A stretch of DNA of 64,000 nucleotides from Salipiger thiooxidans (GTDB lineage: Bacteria; Pseudomonadota; Alphaproteobacteria; Rhodobacterales; Rhodobacteraceae): assembly GCF_900102075.1 (NCBI RefSeq), contig NZ_FNAV01000006.1, forward strand, positions 238,871-302,870, in the 5' to 3' direction. The position numbers and the translations under genes are program-made. The notes under the pieces were generated by a model, which was not told where the DNA came from, ran no database searches, and saw only the letters and a program-made list of their open reading frames with translations. Of this stretch, positions 38,558-48,180 are shown in pieces. How positions within the stretch are numbered: the first letter of the stretch is position 1; each line of letters starts with the position of its first letter.

Positions 38558-38694
38558 AATTTCACAAAAAATGACTGCACGGTCGCAGGACCGGTGCAAA
38601 TAATCTGAATATAGGTCAACTCTTCTGACTTTTATTTCGATTTCGCTTTGAGTATTGAGGCTCGACCCAAGGACTTGTTCGGAGACCCAGGAAC

Positions 38695-40131
38695 ATGGCG
38701 AAACAGCCGATGCTCAAATTCGTGAAGATCGAGCGGGACATGCCCGTGAAGCGCGATGCGGAGACCCGCAACAAGGACTTCGATGAAATCTATGCCGAGT
38801 TTGCCGACGCGAAGGCGACCGAGCAGTCGAGCCGTTGCTCGCAGTGCGGCGTGCCCTACTGCCAGTCGCATTGCCCGCTGCACAACAACATCCCGGACTG
38901 GCTGCGCCTGACCGCGACCGGCCGCCTGCAGGAGGCCTACGAGGTCAGCCAGGCGACCAACACCTTCCCCGAGATCTGCGGCCGCATCTGCCCGCAGGAC
39001 CGTCTCTGCGAGGGCAACTGCGTCATCGAGCAGTCGGGCCATGGCACCGTGACCATCGGCTCGGTCGAGAAGTACATCACCGACACCGCATGGGAAAAGG
39101 GCTGGGTGACCCCCGCCTCGCCCGCCATCGAGCGCGCCGAGAGCGTCGGCATCATCGGCGCGGGCCCGGGTGGCCTTGCCGCCGCCGACATGCTGCGCCG
39201 CGCCGGCGTTCAGGTGACCGTCTATGACCGCTACGACCGTGGCGGCGGCCTGCTGACCTACGGCATCCCGGGCTTCAAGCTCGAAAAGGACGTGGTCATG
39301 CGCCGCATGCAGCAGCTCGAAGACGGCGGCGTGCGCTTCGTGATGAACTGCGACGTCGGCGTCGACATGTCCTTCGAGGACATCCGCGACCAGCATGACG
39401 CGTTGATCATCGCCACCGGCGTCTACAAGTCGCGCGACCTCAAGGGCCCGGGCTCGGGCGCCGCCGGCATCGTCAAGGCCATCGACTATCTCACCGCGTC
39501 GAACCGCGCCGCCAACTTCGGCGACAGCGTCCCCGAGTTCGAGAGCGGCGAGCTGAACGCTAAGGGCAAAAAGGTCGTGGTGATCGGCGGCGGCGACACG
39601 GCTATGGACTGCGTCCGCACCGCGATCCGCCAGGGCGCGGACAGCGTGAAGTGTCTCTACCGTCGCGACCGCGCCAACATGCCAGGCAGCCAGCGCGAAG
39701 TGCAGAACGCCGAAGAAGAAGGCGTGCAGTTCGAATGGCTCACCGCGCCCAAGGGCTTCAAGGGCGAGCCTGTCTCGGGCGTGATCGTACAGAAGATGCG
39801 CCTCGGCCTTGCCGACGCGTCGGGCCGCCAGTCCCCCGAGATCATCGAGGGCTCGGACTATGAAGAGCCCGCCGACCTGGTGATCAAGGCGCTCGGCTTC
39901 GAGCCGGAAGAGCTGCCGACACTCTGGGGCGCGCCCGAGTTGGAAGTGACCCGCTGGGGCACCGTGAAGGCCGAGTTCACCTCGGGCCGCACCGCCCTGC
40001 CCGGCGTCTATGCCGTGGGCGACATCGTGCGCGGCGCGAGCCTCGTGGTCTGGGCCATCCGTGACGGCCGCGACTGCGCCGAGCACGTGCTGCAGGACTT
40101 CGACAAGCAAGCGGCCATCGCGGCCGAGTGA
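38695..40131 (+). CDS. gltD: Glutamate synthase (NADPH) small subunit
   Basis: 478 residues. N-terminal cysteines for two 4Fe-4S clusters (RCSQCGVPYCQSHCPLHNN and CGRICPQDRLCEGNC), FAD-binding GAGPGGLAAADMLRRAG and NADPH-binding GGGDTAMDCVRTA. It supplies electrons to the GltB amidotransferase. The gene order is gltD, a GFA-family gene, then gltB, all on the plus strand. Confidence 0.97.
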   Translation: MAKQPMLKFVKIERDMPVKRDAETRNKDFDEIYAEFADAKATEQSSRCSQCGVPYCQSHCPLHNNIPDWLRLTATGRLQEAYEVSQATNTFPEICGRICPQDRLCEGNCVIEQSGHGTVTIGSVEKYITDTAWEKGWVTPASPAIERAESVGIIGAGPGGLAAADMLRRAGVQVTVYDRYDRGGGLLTYGIPGFKLEKDVVMRRMQQLEDGGVRFVMNCDVGVDMSFEDIRDQHDALIIATGVYKSRDLKGPGSGAAGIVKAIDYLTASNRAANFGDSVPEFESGELNAKGKKVVVIGGGDTAMDCVRTAIRQGADSVKCLYRRDRANMPGSQREVQNAEEEGVQFEWLTAPKGFKGEPVSGVIVQKMRLGLADASGRQSPEIIEGSDYEEPADLVIKALGFEPEELPTLWGAPELEVTRWGTVKAEFTSGRTALPGVYAVGDIVRGASLVVWAIRDGRDCAEHVLQDFDKQAAIAAE

Positions 40132-40211
40132 CGCCCGCGAGCATCCCGGCCGGGGTGCCCCGCAAGCCGGAGCGCCGGATGGTCCGCCGCTCCATGCCAG
40201 AGGAACAGGAC

Positions 40212-40649
40212 ATGCCGGAACGGACGGGCGGGTGTTTGTGCGGCGCGGTGCGCTTCACCGCGAAGTCGCTGAGTGGTTTCGGCGTCTGTCACTGCGAACA
40301 ATGCCGCCGCTGGGCCGGATCGGCGCTGTTCGCCGTCACCGTCCCGGCCGCTGACATGGAGATCGAGGGCGCCGAGGCCATCCGCGCCTACCGCTCCTCG
40401 GACTGGGCCAGCCGCGCCTTCTGCGGCACCTGCGGCTCGGTGCTCTGGTACCGTTACGACAAGGGCGTCGACGACGCCGGCGACTACGAGCTGACCATCG
40501 GACTGCTCGACGACGCCGACGGGCTGACACTCGAACGCGAGATCTTCAGCGACCAGAAGCCCGACTGCTGGGCGCTGACCGGCGATCACCCGCGGATGAC
40601 CCGCGCCGAGACACTGGCGCGCTACGGCGCCCAGGTCGATGGCGCCTGA
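40212..40649 (+). CDS. GFA (glutathione-dependent formaldehyde-activating / CENP-V) family protein
   Basis: 145 residues. Zinc-binding cysteines follow the family order: GCLCGAVRF, CHCEQCRRW and CGTCGSVLWY. I chose ATG 40212 (GAGGA 7 nt upstream) because the domain begins 7 residues later; starts at 40194, 40179 or 40128 are possible. Members are mostly uncharacterised; one binds glutathione and accelerates its adduct formation with formaldehyde. Sitting between gltD and gltB, it is likely co-transcribed with them, with no evident functional tie. Confidence 0.85.
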   Translation: MPERTGGCLCGAVRFTAKSLSGFGVCHCEQCRRWAGSALFAVTVPAADMEIEGAEAIRAYRSSDWASRAFCGTCGSVLWYRYDKGVDDAGDYELTIGLLDDADGLTLEREIFSDQKPDCWALTGDHPRMTRAETLARYGAQVDGA

Positions 40650-40731
40650 TCCGCGACCGACCCATTCCCGGCCCCGCGCCGGATCCGAACAACCGGTCGC
40701 ACGACGCGACCCCGCATGGAGGTACAATGCC

Positions 40732-43700
40732 ATGACCAAGTACGACGAGAACTGGGCCGCCGCCGAGGAAGCCAAGCGCAAGTGGATGACCGAGAACGGC
40801 ATGTTCCGCGAGGAACATGAGCATTCGTCCTGCGGCGTGGGCCTCGTGGTCTCGATCGACGGCAAGCCGTCGCGCAAGGTCGTCGACGCTGGCATCACCG
40901 CGCTCAAGGCGATCTGGCACCGCGGGGCCGTGGACGCCGACGGCAAGACCGGTGACGGCGCGGGCATCCACGTGCAGATCCCGGTGGCCTTCTTCTACGA
41001 CCAGATCGACCGCACCGGCCACGCGCCGCGCAAGGACGAGCTGATGGCCGTGGGCCAGGTCTTCCTGCCCCGCACCAACTTCGGCGCGCAGGAGACCTGC
41101 CGGACCATCGTGGAGACCGAAGTGCTTCGCATGGGCCACTACATCTACGGCTGGCGCCACGTGCCCGTCTCGGTCGACTGCCTCGGCGAGAAGGCCAACG
41201 CGACGCGCCCGGAGATCGAGCAGATCCTGATCTCGAACGCCAAGGGCGTCGATGAGGAGACCTTCGAGCGCGAGCTCTACGTCATCCGTCGACGCATCGA
41301 GAAGGCCGCAGCGGCCGCCGGCATCAACGAGCTCTACATCGCCTCGCTGTCCTGCCGCTCGATCATCTACAAGGGCATGATGCTGGCCGAGCAGGTATCG
41401 GAGTTCTATCCCGACCTGCAGGACGAGCGCTTCGAATCCGCCTTCGCGATCTACCACCAGCGCTATTCGACCAACACCTTCCCGCAGTGGTGGCTGGCGC
41501 AGCCGTTCCGCATGCTCGCCCACAACGGCGAGATCAACACGCTGAAGGGCAACACCAACTGGATGAAGAGCCACGAGATCCGCATGGCCTCGTCGACGTT
41601 CGGTGAGATGGCCGAGGACATCAAGCCGATCATCGCCAACGGCGCATCCGACTCGGCGGCGCTCGACGCGGTGTTCGAGGTGCTGGTCCGCGCCGGCCGC
41701 AACGCGCCCATGGCCAAAACCATGCTGATCCCCGAATCGTGGTCCAAGCAGGCGGTCGAGCTGCCGCAGGCGTGGCGCGACATGTATTCCTACGTGAACT
41801 CGGTGATGGAGCCGTGGGACGGCCCCGCAGCACTTGCCATGACCGACGGTCGCTGGGTCTGCGGCGGGCTCGACCGCAACGGCCTGCGCCCGATGCGCTA
41901 CGTCGTCACCGGCGACGGCCTGCTGATCGCGGGTTCCGAGGCGGGCATGGTGCCGGTCGAGGAAGGCTCCGTGCGCGAAAAGGGCGCGCTCGGACCGGGC
42001 CAGCTCATCGCGGTCGACATGGAAGAGGGCAAGCTCTACCACGACACCGACATCAAGAACCGCCTCGCGGCCTCGCAGCCGTTCGGCGAGTGGGTCGGCA
42101 AGATCACCGATCTCGACGAGGCGCTGGCCGGCATCACCGAGAAGCCGCTGTTCACCGCAGGTGAGCTGCGCAAGCGCCAGATCGCGGCGGGCTACACCAT
42201 CGAGGAGCTCGAGCAGGTGCTCGCGCCGATGGCCGAGGACGGCAAGGAGGCGCTGGCCTCGATGGGCGACGACACCCCGTCGGCGGTCCTGTCGAAGAAG
42301 TATCGCCCGCTGTCGCACTTCTTCCGCCAGAACTTCAGCCAGGTGACCAACCCGCCGATCGACAGCCTCCGGGAATACCGGGTGATGTCGCTCAAGACGC
42401 GCTTCGGCAACCTGAAGAACGTGCTCGACGAATCCTCGTCGCAGACCGAGATCCTCGTGCTCGAGAGCCCGTTCGTGGCCAACGCGCAGTTCGCGGAGCT
42501 GGTGGAGCACTTCAACGCGCAGCTGGTCGAGATCGACTGCACCTTCCCCACCGACGCCGGCGAAGGCGCGCTGCGTGACGGCCTCGCCCGGATCCGGGCC
42601 GAGGCCGAGGACGCCGTGCGTTCGGGCGGCGGGCACATCGTGCTCACCGACCAGCACCAGTCCGAAGAGCGCATCGCCATGCCGATGATCCTCGCGACCA
42701 GCGCCGTGCACTCGTGGCTGACCAAGAAGGGCCTGCGGACGTTCTGCTCGCTCGGCGTGCGCTCGGCCGAGTGCATCGACCCGCATTACTTCGCGGTGCT
42801 GGTGGGCTGCGGCGCGACCATCGTGAACCCCTACCTCGCGCTCGACAGCCTTGCCGACCGCATCGACCGCGGCCTGCTCGAGGGCTCGCTCACCGAGAAC
42901 GTCACGCGCTACCGCGAGGCCATCGACCAGGGTCTGCTGAAGATCATGGCCAAGATGGGAATCTCGGTGATCTCGTCCTACCGCGGCGGCCTCAACTTCG
43001 AGGCCGTGGGCCTGTCGCGCGCCATGTGTGCCGAGTACTTCCCCGGCATGCTCTCGCGCATCTCCGGCATCGGTGTGCACGGCATCCAGCAGAAGGCCGA
43101 GGAGATCCACAAGCTGGGCTTCCGCGGCGGCCGCGACGTGCTGCCGATCGGCGGCTTCTACAAGGCACGCAAGTCCGGCGAGACCCATGCCTGGGGCGCG
43201 CAGACCATGCACCTCATGCAGGCGGCCTGCAACAAGGCTTCCTACGAGCTGTGGAAGACCTATTCCAAGGCGATGCGGGCCAACCCGCCGATCCACCTGC
43301 GCGACCTGCTGGACGTGAAGCCCATCGGCAAGCCCATCCCCATCGAGGAAGTCGAGTCGATCACCTCGATCCGCAAGCGCTTCGTCACGCCGGGCATGTC
43401 GCTGGGGGCGCTCTCGCCCGAGGCGCACAAGACGCTCAACGTCGCGATGAACCGCATCGGCGCCAAGTCGGACTCCGGCGAGGGTGGCGAGGATCCGGCA
43501 CATTTCGTGCCCGAGCCCAACGGCGACAACCCGTCGGCGAAGATCAAGCAGGTGGCCTCGGGGCGTTTCGGAGTCACCGCCGAGTACCTCAACCACTGCG
43601 AAGAGCTCGAGATCAAGGTCGCACAGGGCGCCAAGCCCGGTGAGGGCGGCCAGCTTCCGGGCATGAAGGTCACCGACCTGATCGCCCGCCTGCGCCACTC

Positions 43701-45273
43701 GACCAAGGGTGTGACGCTGATCTCGCCGCCGCCGCACCACGACATCTACTCGATCGAGGACCTTGCGCAGCTGATCTACGATCTCAAGCAGATCAACCCG
43801 CGCTGCAAGGTGACGGTGAAGCTGGTGGCGTCCTCGGGCGTCGGCACCATCGCGGCGGGCGTGGCCAAGGCCAAGGCCGACATCATCCTGATCTCGGGCC
43901 ACAACGGCGGCACGGGTGCCTCGCCCGCGACCTCGATCAAGCACGCAGGTCTGCCGTGGGAGATGGGTCTCACCGAGGCGCATCAGGTGCTGGCGATGAA
44001 CAAGCTGCGTGACCGCGTCACGCTTCGTACCGACGGTGGCCTGCGCACCGGCCGCGACATCGTCATGGCCGCCATGATGGGCGCCGAGGAGTTCGGCATC
44101 GGCACCGCCGCGCTGATCGCCATGGGCTGCATCATGGTCCGCCAGTGCCAGTCGAACACCTGCCCGGTGGGCGTCTGCACCCAGGACGAGGCGCTGCGCG
44201 GCAAGTTCACCGGCAACGCCGACAAGGTGGTGAACCTCATCACCTTCTACGCCACCGAGGTGCGCGAGATCCTCGCCTCCATCGGCGCGCGCAGCCTGAA
44301 CGACGTGATCGGCCGCGCCGACCTGCTGCGCCAGGTCTCGCGTGGCGCCGAGCATCTGGACGACCTCGACCTCAACCCGCTTCTGATCCGCGTGGATGGG
44401 GCCGACGACATCGTCTACGACCGCAACAAGGACCGGAACCCGGTGCTCGACACGCTCGACGCCGAGATCGTCCGCGACGGTCACCGCTTTCTGCAGGACG
44501 GCGAGAAGATGCAGCTCTCCTACGCGGTGCAGAACACGCACCGGACCGTGGGCACGCGGACCTCGTCGCACATCGTGTCGAAGTTCGGGATGCGCAATGC
44601 GCTGCAGCCCGACCACCTGCACGTCAAGCTGACCGGCAGCGCCGGCCAGTCGCTGGGCGCCTTCGCGGCACCGGGCCTCAAGATCGAGGTCTCGGGCGAT
44701 GCCAACGACTACGTCGGCAAGGGCCTGTCGGGCGGCATGATCGTGGTGCGGCCGCCGATGATGTCGCCGCTCAAGGCCGATGACAACACCATCATCGGCA
44801 ACACCGTGCTCTACGGTGCGACCGACGGCTACCTCTTCGCGGCGGGCCGCGCGGGCGAACGCTTCGCGGTGCGGAACTCGGGCGCCAAGGTGGTGGTCGA
44901 GGGCTGCGGCTCGAACGGGTGCGAGTACATGACCGGCGGCGTGGCGGTGATCCTCGGCCCGATCGGCGCCAACTTCGGCGCCGGCATGACCGGCGGCATG
45001 GCCTATCTCTACGACCCCAAGGGCGAGGCGACCGACATGATGAACATGGAAAGCCTCGTGAGCTGCCCGGTGTCGGAAGGCCATTGGGAAGACGAGGTGA
45101 AGGGCCTGATCGAGCGTCACGTCGCCGAGACCAAGAGCCGCAAGGGTCAGGACATCCTGCAGCACTGGGAGCTCGAGAAGGGCCACTTCGTGCAGGTCTG
45201 CCCGAAAGAGATGCTCAACAAGCTCGCCCACCCGCTGGGCATCGAGTCGGACATCGCCGTGCCCGCCGAGTGA
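40732..45273 (+). CDS. gltB: Glutamate synthase (NADPH) large subunit
   Basis: 1513 residues. After a 33-residue propeptide, Cys34 (HEHSSCGVGLVV) is the N-terminal nucleophile of the class II amidotransferase domain. The central domain, the FMN-binding synthase domain (about 850-1200; SGHNGGTGASPATSIKHAG), the 3Fe-4S cysteines (CQSNTCPVGVC preceded by MGCIMVRQ) and the GXGXG beta-helix domain follow. It makes two glutamates from glutamine and 2-oxoglutarate with GltD. GGAGG lies 9 nt before ATG 40732. With glnK-amtB nearby it makes this a nitrogen-assimilation neighbourhood. Confidence 0.97.
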   Translation: MTKYDENWAAAEEAKRKWMTENGMFREEHEHSSCGVGLVVSIDGKPSRKVVDAGITALKAIWHRGAVDADGKTGDGAGIHVQIPVAFFYDQIDRTGHAPRKDELMAVGQVFLPRTNFGAQETCRTIVETEVLRMGHYIYGWRHVPVSVDCLGEKANATRPEIEQILISNAKGVDEETFERELYVIRRRIEKAAAAAGINELYIASLSCRSIIYKGMMLAEQVSEFYPDLQDERFESAFAIYHQRYSTNTFPQWWLAQPFRMLAHNGEINTLKGNTNWMKSHEIRMASSTFGEMAEDIKPIIANGASDSAALDAVFEVLVRAGRNAPMAKTMLIPESWSKQAVELPQAWRDMYSYVNSVMEPWDGPAALAMTDGRWVCGGLDRNGLRPMRYVVTGDGLLIAGSEAGMVPVEEGSVREKGALGPGQLIAVDMEEGKLYHDTDIKNRLAASQPFGEWVGKITDLDEALAGITEKPLFTAGELRKRQIAAGYTIEELEQVLAPMAEDGKEALASMGDDTPSAVLSKKYRPLSHFFRQNFSQVTNPPIDSLREYRVMSLKTRFGNLKNVLDESSSQTEILVLESPFVANAQFAELVEHFNAQLVEIDCTFPTDAGEGALRDGLARIRAEAEDAVRSGGGHIVLTDQHQSEERIAMPMILATSAVHSWLTKKGLRTFCSLGVRSAECIDPHYFAVLVGCGATIVNPYLALDSLADRIDRGLLEGSLTENVTRYREAIDQGLLKIMAKMGISVISSYRGGLNFEAVGLSRAMCAEYFPGMLSRISGIGVHGIQQKAEEIHKLGFRGGRDVLPIGGFYKARKSGETHAWGAQTMHLMQAACNKASYELWKTYSKAMRANPPIHLRDLLDVKPIGKPIPIEEVESITSIRKRFVTPGMSLGALSPEAHKTLNVAMNRIGAKSDSGEGGEDPAHFVPEPNGDNPSAKIKQVASGRFGVTAEYLNHCEELEIKVAQGAKPGEGGQLPGMKVTDLIARLRHSTKGVTLISPPPHHDIYSIEDLAQLIYDLKQINPRCKVTVKLVASSGVGTIAAGVAKAKADIILISGHNGGTGASPATSIKHAGLPWEMGLTEAHQVLAMNKLRDRVTLRTDGGLRTGRDIVMAAMMGAEEFGIGTAALIAMGCIMVRQCQSNTCPVGVCTQDEALRGKFTGNADKVVNLITFYATEVREILASIGARSLNDVIGRADLLRQVSRGAEHLDDLDLNPLLIRVDGADDIVYDRNKDRNPVLDTLDAEIVRDGHRFLQDGEKMQLSYAVQNTHRTVGTRTSSHIVSKFGMRNALQPDHLHVKLTGSAGQSLGAFAAPGLKIEVSGDANDYVGKGLSGGMIVVRPPMMSPLKADDNTIIGNTVLYGATDGYLFAAGRAGERFAVRNSGAKVVVEGCGSNGCEYMTGGVAVILGPIGANFGAGMTGGMAYLYDPKGEATDMMNMESLVSCPVSEGHWEDEVKGLIERHVAETKSRKGQDILQHWELEKGHFVQVCPKEMLNKLAHPLGIESDIAVPAE

Positions 45274-45300
45274 TCCGGCCGGCAACCGCAGGAAACAAGG

Positions 45301-45333
45301 CGCCCGGGATGAAAATCCCGGGCGTTCTCTTTT
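45301..45333 (+). terminator. Terminator of the gltD-gltB unit
   Basis: Perfect 10-bp stem CGCCCGGGAT / ATCCCGGGCG (45301-45310 with 45315-45324) closed by a GAAA tetraloop, then TTCTCTTTT. Confidence 0.93.
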
Positions 45334-45428
45334 GTCGCTGCCGAAAATCCATGTTATGGAAACGCCGAGCGTCCTGTTTGGAAACTTACTTGGCAGATAC
45401 TCGCTCACGCATCTGTGATGATGATGTT

Positions 45429-45468
45429 TGAGGTTGAGCTTCCTCAGCTTTAGTGTGCTAACTATACT
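45429..45468 (+). promoter_or_regulatory. AT-rich promoter region of the GAF gene
   Basis: An AT-rich pocket (about 45345-45510) contains the inverted repeat TGAGG-N8-CCTCA (45429-45446) and, just after it, TATACT (45463-45468) as a plausible -10. The -35 is unclear (TTCCTC overlaps the repeat), which would fit an activator-dependent promoter. No gene lies in 45274-45551. Confidence 0.35.
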
Positions 45469-45551
45469 TGTTGATACACTTATAGGTAGTGGTTGGTGGC
45501 ATAGTTGCCCGGAATATTGGGCTCAATCATCCCAGAAGGGTTGACCTCGAT

Positions 45552-46076
45552 ATGGAGATCCTGCGCCTAAGCGACCTTGCGTTGCTGGCATCGGAAGACA
45601 GGTATTCGCTGCAGGCGACCGTGGATGTCGCCGTGCAGTTGCTTCGCGTTCCCGTAGCCCTTGTGACCGTCATCGACACCGCGAAGGACCGTCAGGTCTT
45701 TGTCGCGGACCGCGGCCTTGCCGAGCCCTATGACAAGATGCACGAAACGCCGCTTGACCTGTCGGTGTGCAGCCACGTGCTGACCTACCCCGAACCCCTG
45801 GTGATCGAGGACGTGCTCGAGGATCCGCGCTACAAGAATCACCCCGGCTTTGCCGAACTCGGGATTCGCGCCTATCTCGGCTACCCGATCTACGGCCCCT
45901 TCGACACGCCCTTCGCCGTGCTCTGCGTCGGCGACACCGTCCCCCGGACCTGGGAAGAGCGGGACATGCACATCATGTCCTACCTGGCCCGGCAGACGAC
46001 GCGCTACATGCAGCGCAAGGCACAGAACATTCTCGAACGTGACGGTATTTCCCAACTTCACGTCTTGATCGATTGA
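45552..46076 (+). CDS. GAF domain-containing protein
   Basis: 174 residues from ATG 45552. A single GAF domain covers about residues 8-150: ATVDVAVQLLRVPVALVTVID, RQVFVADRG, LDLSVCSHVL, VIEDVLEDPRYKNHPGF and AYLGYPIYGP. No output domain (kinase, GGDEF, HTH) follows, so it is a standalone sensor. Similar GAF domains bind small ligands, haem or bilins; the Cys in SVCSHVL is where bilin or redox chemistry could occur, but that is speculation. A GTG at 45489 could extend it by 21 residues. Likely monocistronic. Confidence 0.8.
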   Translation: MEILRLSDLALLASEDRYSLQATVDVAVQLLRVPVALVTVIDTAKDRQVFVADRGLAEPYDKMHETPLDLSVCSHVLTYPEPLVIEDVLEDPRYKNHPGFAELGIRAYLGYPIYGPFDTPFAVLCVGDTVPRTWEERDMHIMSYLARQTTRYMQRKAQNILERDGISQLHVLID

Positions 46077-46145
46077 CGCACCGCCCCGCCCGGGCGGTGC
46101 GTCTGATGTATGGCCGGGCTCCGCGCCCCTCATCGTGGAGCCCGG
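46075..46145. other. Two adjacent perfect stem-loops after the GAF gene
   Basis: First: GACGCACCGCCC / GGGCGGTGCGTC (46075-46086 with 46092-46103), 12 bp, overlapping the GAF stop codon. Second: CCGGGCTCC / GGAGCCCGG (46114-46122 with 46137-46145), 14-nt loop. Neither is followed by a T-run, so they are not classic terminators; they may protect the 3' end of the mRNA. Confidence 0.6.
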
Positions 46146-46425
46146 TCGTCCGTCAAGCCCGGCCACGGCGTCGCATCACCCCAGTACACACGATGCGAAC
46201 GTCCCGGTAACAGCGAGATTCGCCGGAACTCCTTAATAAATGGTTACCTCTTTGCCGCCCCTTCCGGCGCGACAAACGCGATGCATCCGCGCCACAGGTC
46301 GGGGCGCCGTTTCACAGGAAATCCGCGGCAGAAGGCCCCGCCCGAAGATCCCCGGACCGCAAGAACGCCCCTCCCCCGCGCGCAGGTTCTTTTCCGCGGC
46401 GATGGGCTGTGCGAATACTGACGAC
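46146..46425. other. Intergenic sequence before mtgA
   Basis: About 280 bp with no supported gene. An in-frame upstream extension of mtgA through it (from 46240) has no family resemblance. A short AT-rich patch (CTTAATAAATGGTTACC near 46231) could be the mtgA promoter, but no clear -35/-10 pair was found. Confidence 0.4.
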
Positions 46426-47184
46426 ATGGCACGCACGAGCAGGAAGAAGCAGACAAAAGCGGGCAAGACCAAGGATCTCCGGACAGCCGTCGCGGAGCCG
46501 CTCCGGCGCGCCAACCCGGTGCGCTGGCTGACCCGCATGGCGCTGCGCGCCGCGCTCGCGCTGCTTGCCGCGGGCTTCGTGCTGGTGCTGGCCTACAAGG
46601 TGCTCAACCCGCCCACCACCTACACCATGTGGTCCGAGGGCCGCCGGCTCGGCGGGCCGGTGGACTACGACTGGGTAGATGCCGAGGAAATGGCACCGGT
46701 GATGCTGCGCTCGGTCGTGGCGGCCGAGGACGCGAACTTCTGCACCCACTGGGGCTTCGACATGCGCGCCATCCGGGCCGCCATCGCCGAGGGCAGCAAC
46801 CGCGGTGCCTCGACCATCAGCCAGCAGACCGTGAAGAACGCCTATCTCTGGCAGGGCCGCAACTGGCTGCGCAAGGCACTCGAGGCCGGGGTCACGCCGC
46901 TGGTCGAGGCGGTCTGGTCGAAGAAGCGGATCCTCGAGGTCTATCTCAACATCGCCGAGTTCGACGAGGGCGTGTTCGGCGTCGAGGCCGCCGCCGAGCA
47001 TTACTTCGGCGTCTCCGCGAAGAACCTCAGCGCCACGCAGGCGGCGCGGCTGGCGGCCATCCTGCCCGACCCAAAGGACCGCTCGGCCTCGCGCCCCTCG
47101 GCCTTTGTCGAGCGCCGTGCGTCGCAGATCCGCGACGGGGCGGCCACCATCGCCCGCGACGGGCGGGCGGACTGTTTCGAGTAA
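46426..47184 (+). CDS. mtgA: Monofunctional biosynthetic peptidoglycan transglycosylase
   Basis: 252 residues. Basic cytoplasmic N-terminus, one membrane helix (about 42-66) and a single GT51 domain with catalytic Glu (VVAAEDANFCTHWG), GASTISQQTVKNAYLW and IAEFDEGVFGVEAAAEHYFG. It polymerises lipid II glycan strands without cross-linking. Start ATG 46426 gives a normal length; no Shine-Dalgarno sequence is evident. Its 3' end faces the IclR gene (12 bp apart). Confidence 0.93.
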   Translation: MARTSRKKQTKAGKTKDLRTAVAEPLRRANPVRWLTRMALRAALALLAAGFVLVLAYKVLNPPTTYTMWSEGRRLGGPVDYDWVDAEEMAPVMLRSVVAAEDANFCTHWGFDMRAIRAAIAEGSNRGASTISQQTVKNAYLWQGRNWLRKALEAGVTPLVEAVWSKKRILEVYLNIAEFDEGVFGVEAAAEHYFGVSAKNLSATQAARLAAILPDPKDRSASRPSAFVERRASQIRDGAATIARDGRADCFE

Positions 47185-47196
47185 GCTCTGAGAGGG

Positions 47197-48057
47197 TCAG
47201 TCGCTGAGCGCGCGCGCGGCCTCGACCGCGAGCGGGGCAAAGCGCTTGCGGAACTCGGTCGGCGACCAGTCCCCGAGCGATCCGGCGATGTGCACCGCCC
47301 CCACCGGCATGCCCGACTTGTCGCAGACCGCCGCCGCCAGAGCCAATTCGCCGATCAGCGTCTCCTCGGCGGCGAAGCAGTAGCCGTCCTGCCGGACCTC
47401 GGCGATGATTTCCCAGATCTCCTCGGGCTTGCAGCGCGACTTCGGCGTCGAGGGCGTCAGGTCCGAAAGTTCGAGGATGTCGGCGATCTCGGCGTCGGGC
47501 AGATGCGCCATGCAGGCCCGCCCGCCGGAGGTCAGGAAGGTCGGCTTCCGCCGCCCGGTGAGCGTGGCGTAGAAGGTCTCGCGCTTGCTCTGCATCCGGA
47601 TGCCGTAGATGACCTCGAGCCGCTTGATCCGGTGGCGCGCGTCGAAGAGGCTCAGGTCCACCCGCTCGCCGCTGATCTTGCGCAGGTCGGTGAGCACCGG
47701 CGTCGCGCGCTCGATCAGGGGGTTGCAGCGCATGTAGTCGAAGCTGCGCTCGAGGATGCGGCGGCCGGGCACCAGCCGCCCCTGCTCGGTCTTCTCGAGA
47801 TAGCCCAGCACGAGGAAGGTCTGAGCGATGCGCTGCACCGAGCTCTTGTTCTCGCCGGTGATGGCGGCGATCTCGCCCAGCGACATCGGTGTGGGGTTCT
47901 CGGCGAAGACCGACAGCACGTCCATGGCCCGCGCCACGGACTTGAGGAAGAGACGCTCGTCGACCTCGGTATCGGTGCGCGGGAAGGCGCGGTCGATTTC
48001 CGGGACCGTGGTCTCCTGCGGGCGATTCACGTCCTGATCCAAGCTGTCACCATCCAC
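47197..48057 (-). CDS. IclR family transcriptional regulator
   Basis: 286 residues. A ~35-residue acidic leader precedes the winged helix (KSVARAMDVLSVFAENPTPMSLGEIA, ENKSSVQRIAQTFLVLGYL), then the IclR effector domain (about 120-285). IclR regulators usually control aromatic or organic-acid catabolism. It lies 123 bp downstream of the penicillin-acylase-family gene on the same strand, and is the obvious candidate regulator of the catabolic cluster. The effector is unknown. Confidence 0.9.
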   Translation of the reverse strand: MDGDSLDQDVNRPQETTVPEIDRAFPRTDTEVDERLFLKSVARAMDVLSVFAENPTPMSLGEIAAITGENKSSVQRIAQTFLVLGYLEKTEQGRLVPGRRILERSFDYMRCNPLIERATPVLTDLRKISGERVDLSLFDARHRIKRLEVIYGIRMQSKRETFYATLTGRRKPTFLTSGGRACMAHLPDAEIADILELSDLTPSTPKSRCKPEEIWEIIAEVRQDGYCFAAEETLIGELALAAAVCDKSGMPVGAVHIAGSLGDWSPTEFRKRFAPLAVEAARALSD

Positions 48058-48180
48058 TGCGGCCGGTCCCGGGGTCGGCGAGACAAGGGCCGGGAAAGAG
48101 GTTTCCCCTGAATACCAACCGCGCCGCGCCGTTGGAAGTCCCGGCGCGCACCTCCTCCCCCGGGGTCATGCGGCCCTCTC

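Noticed and set aside
40546..45408. Very long open frame (1620 codons) antisense to gltB
   Set aside because: Opposite gltB and continuing past both its ends; His/Asp/Arg/Leu-rich composition typical of an antisense frame in GC-rich DNA, no domain resemblance.
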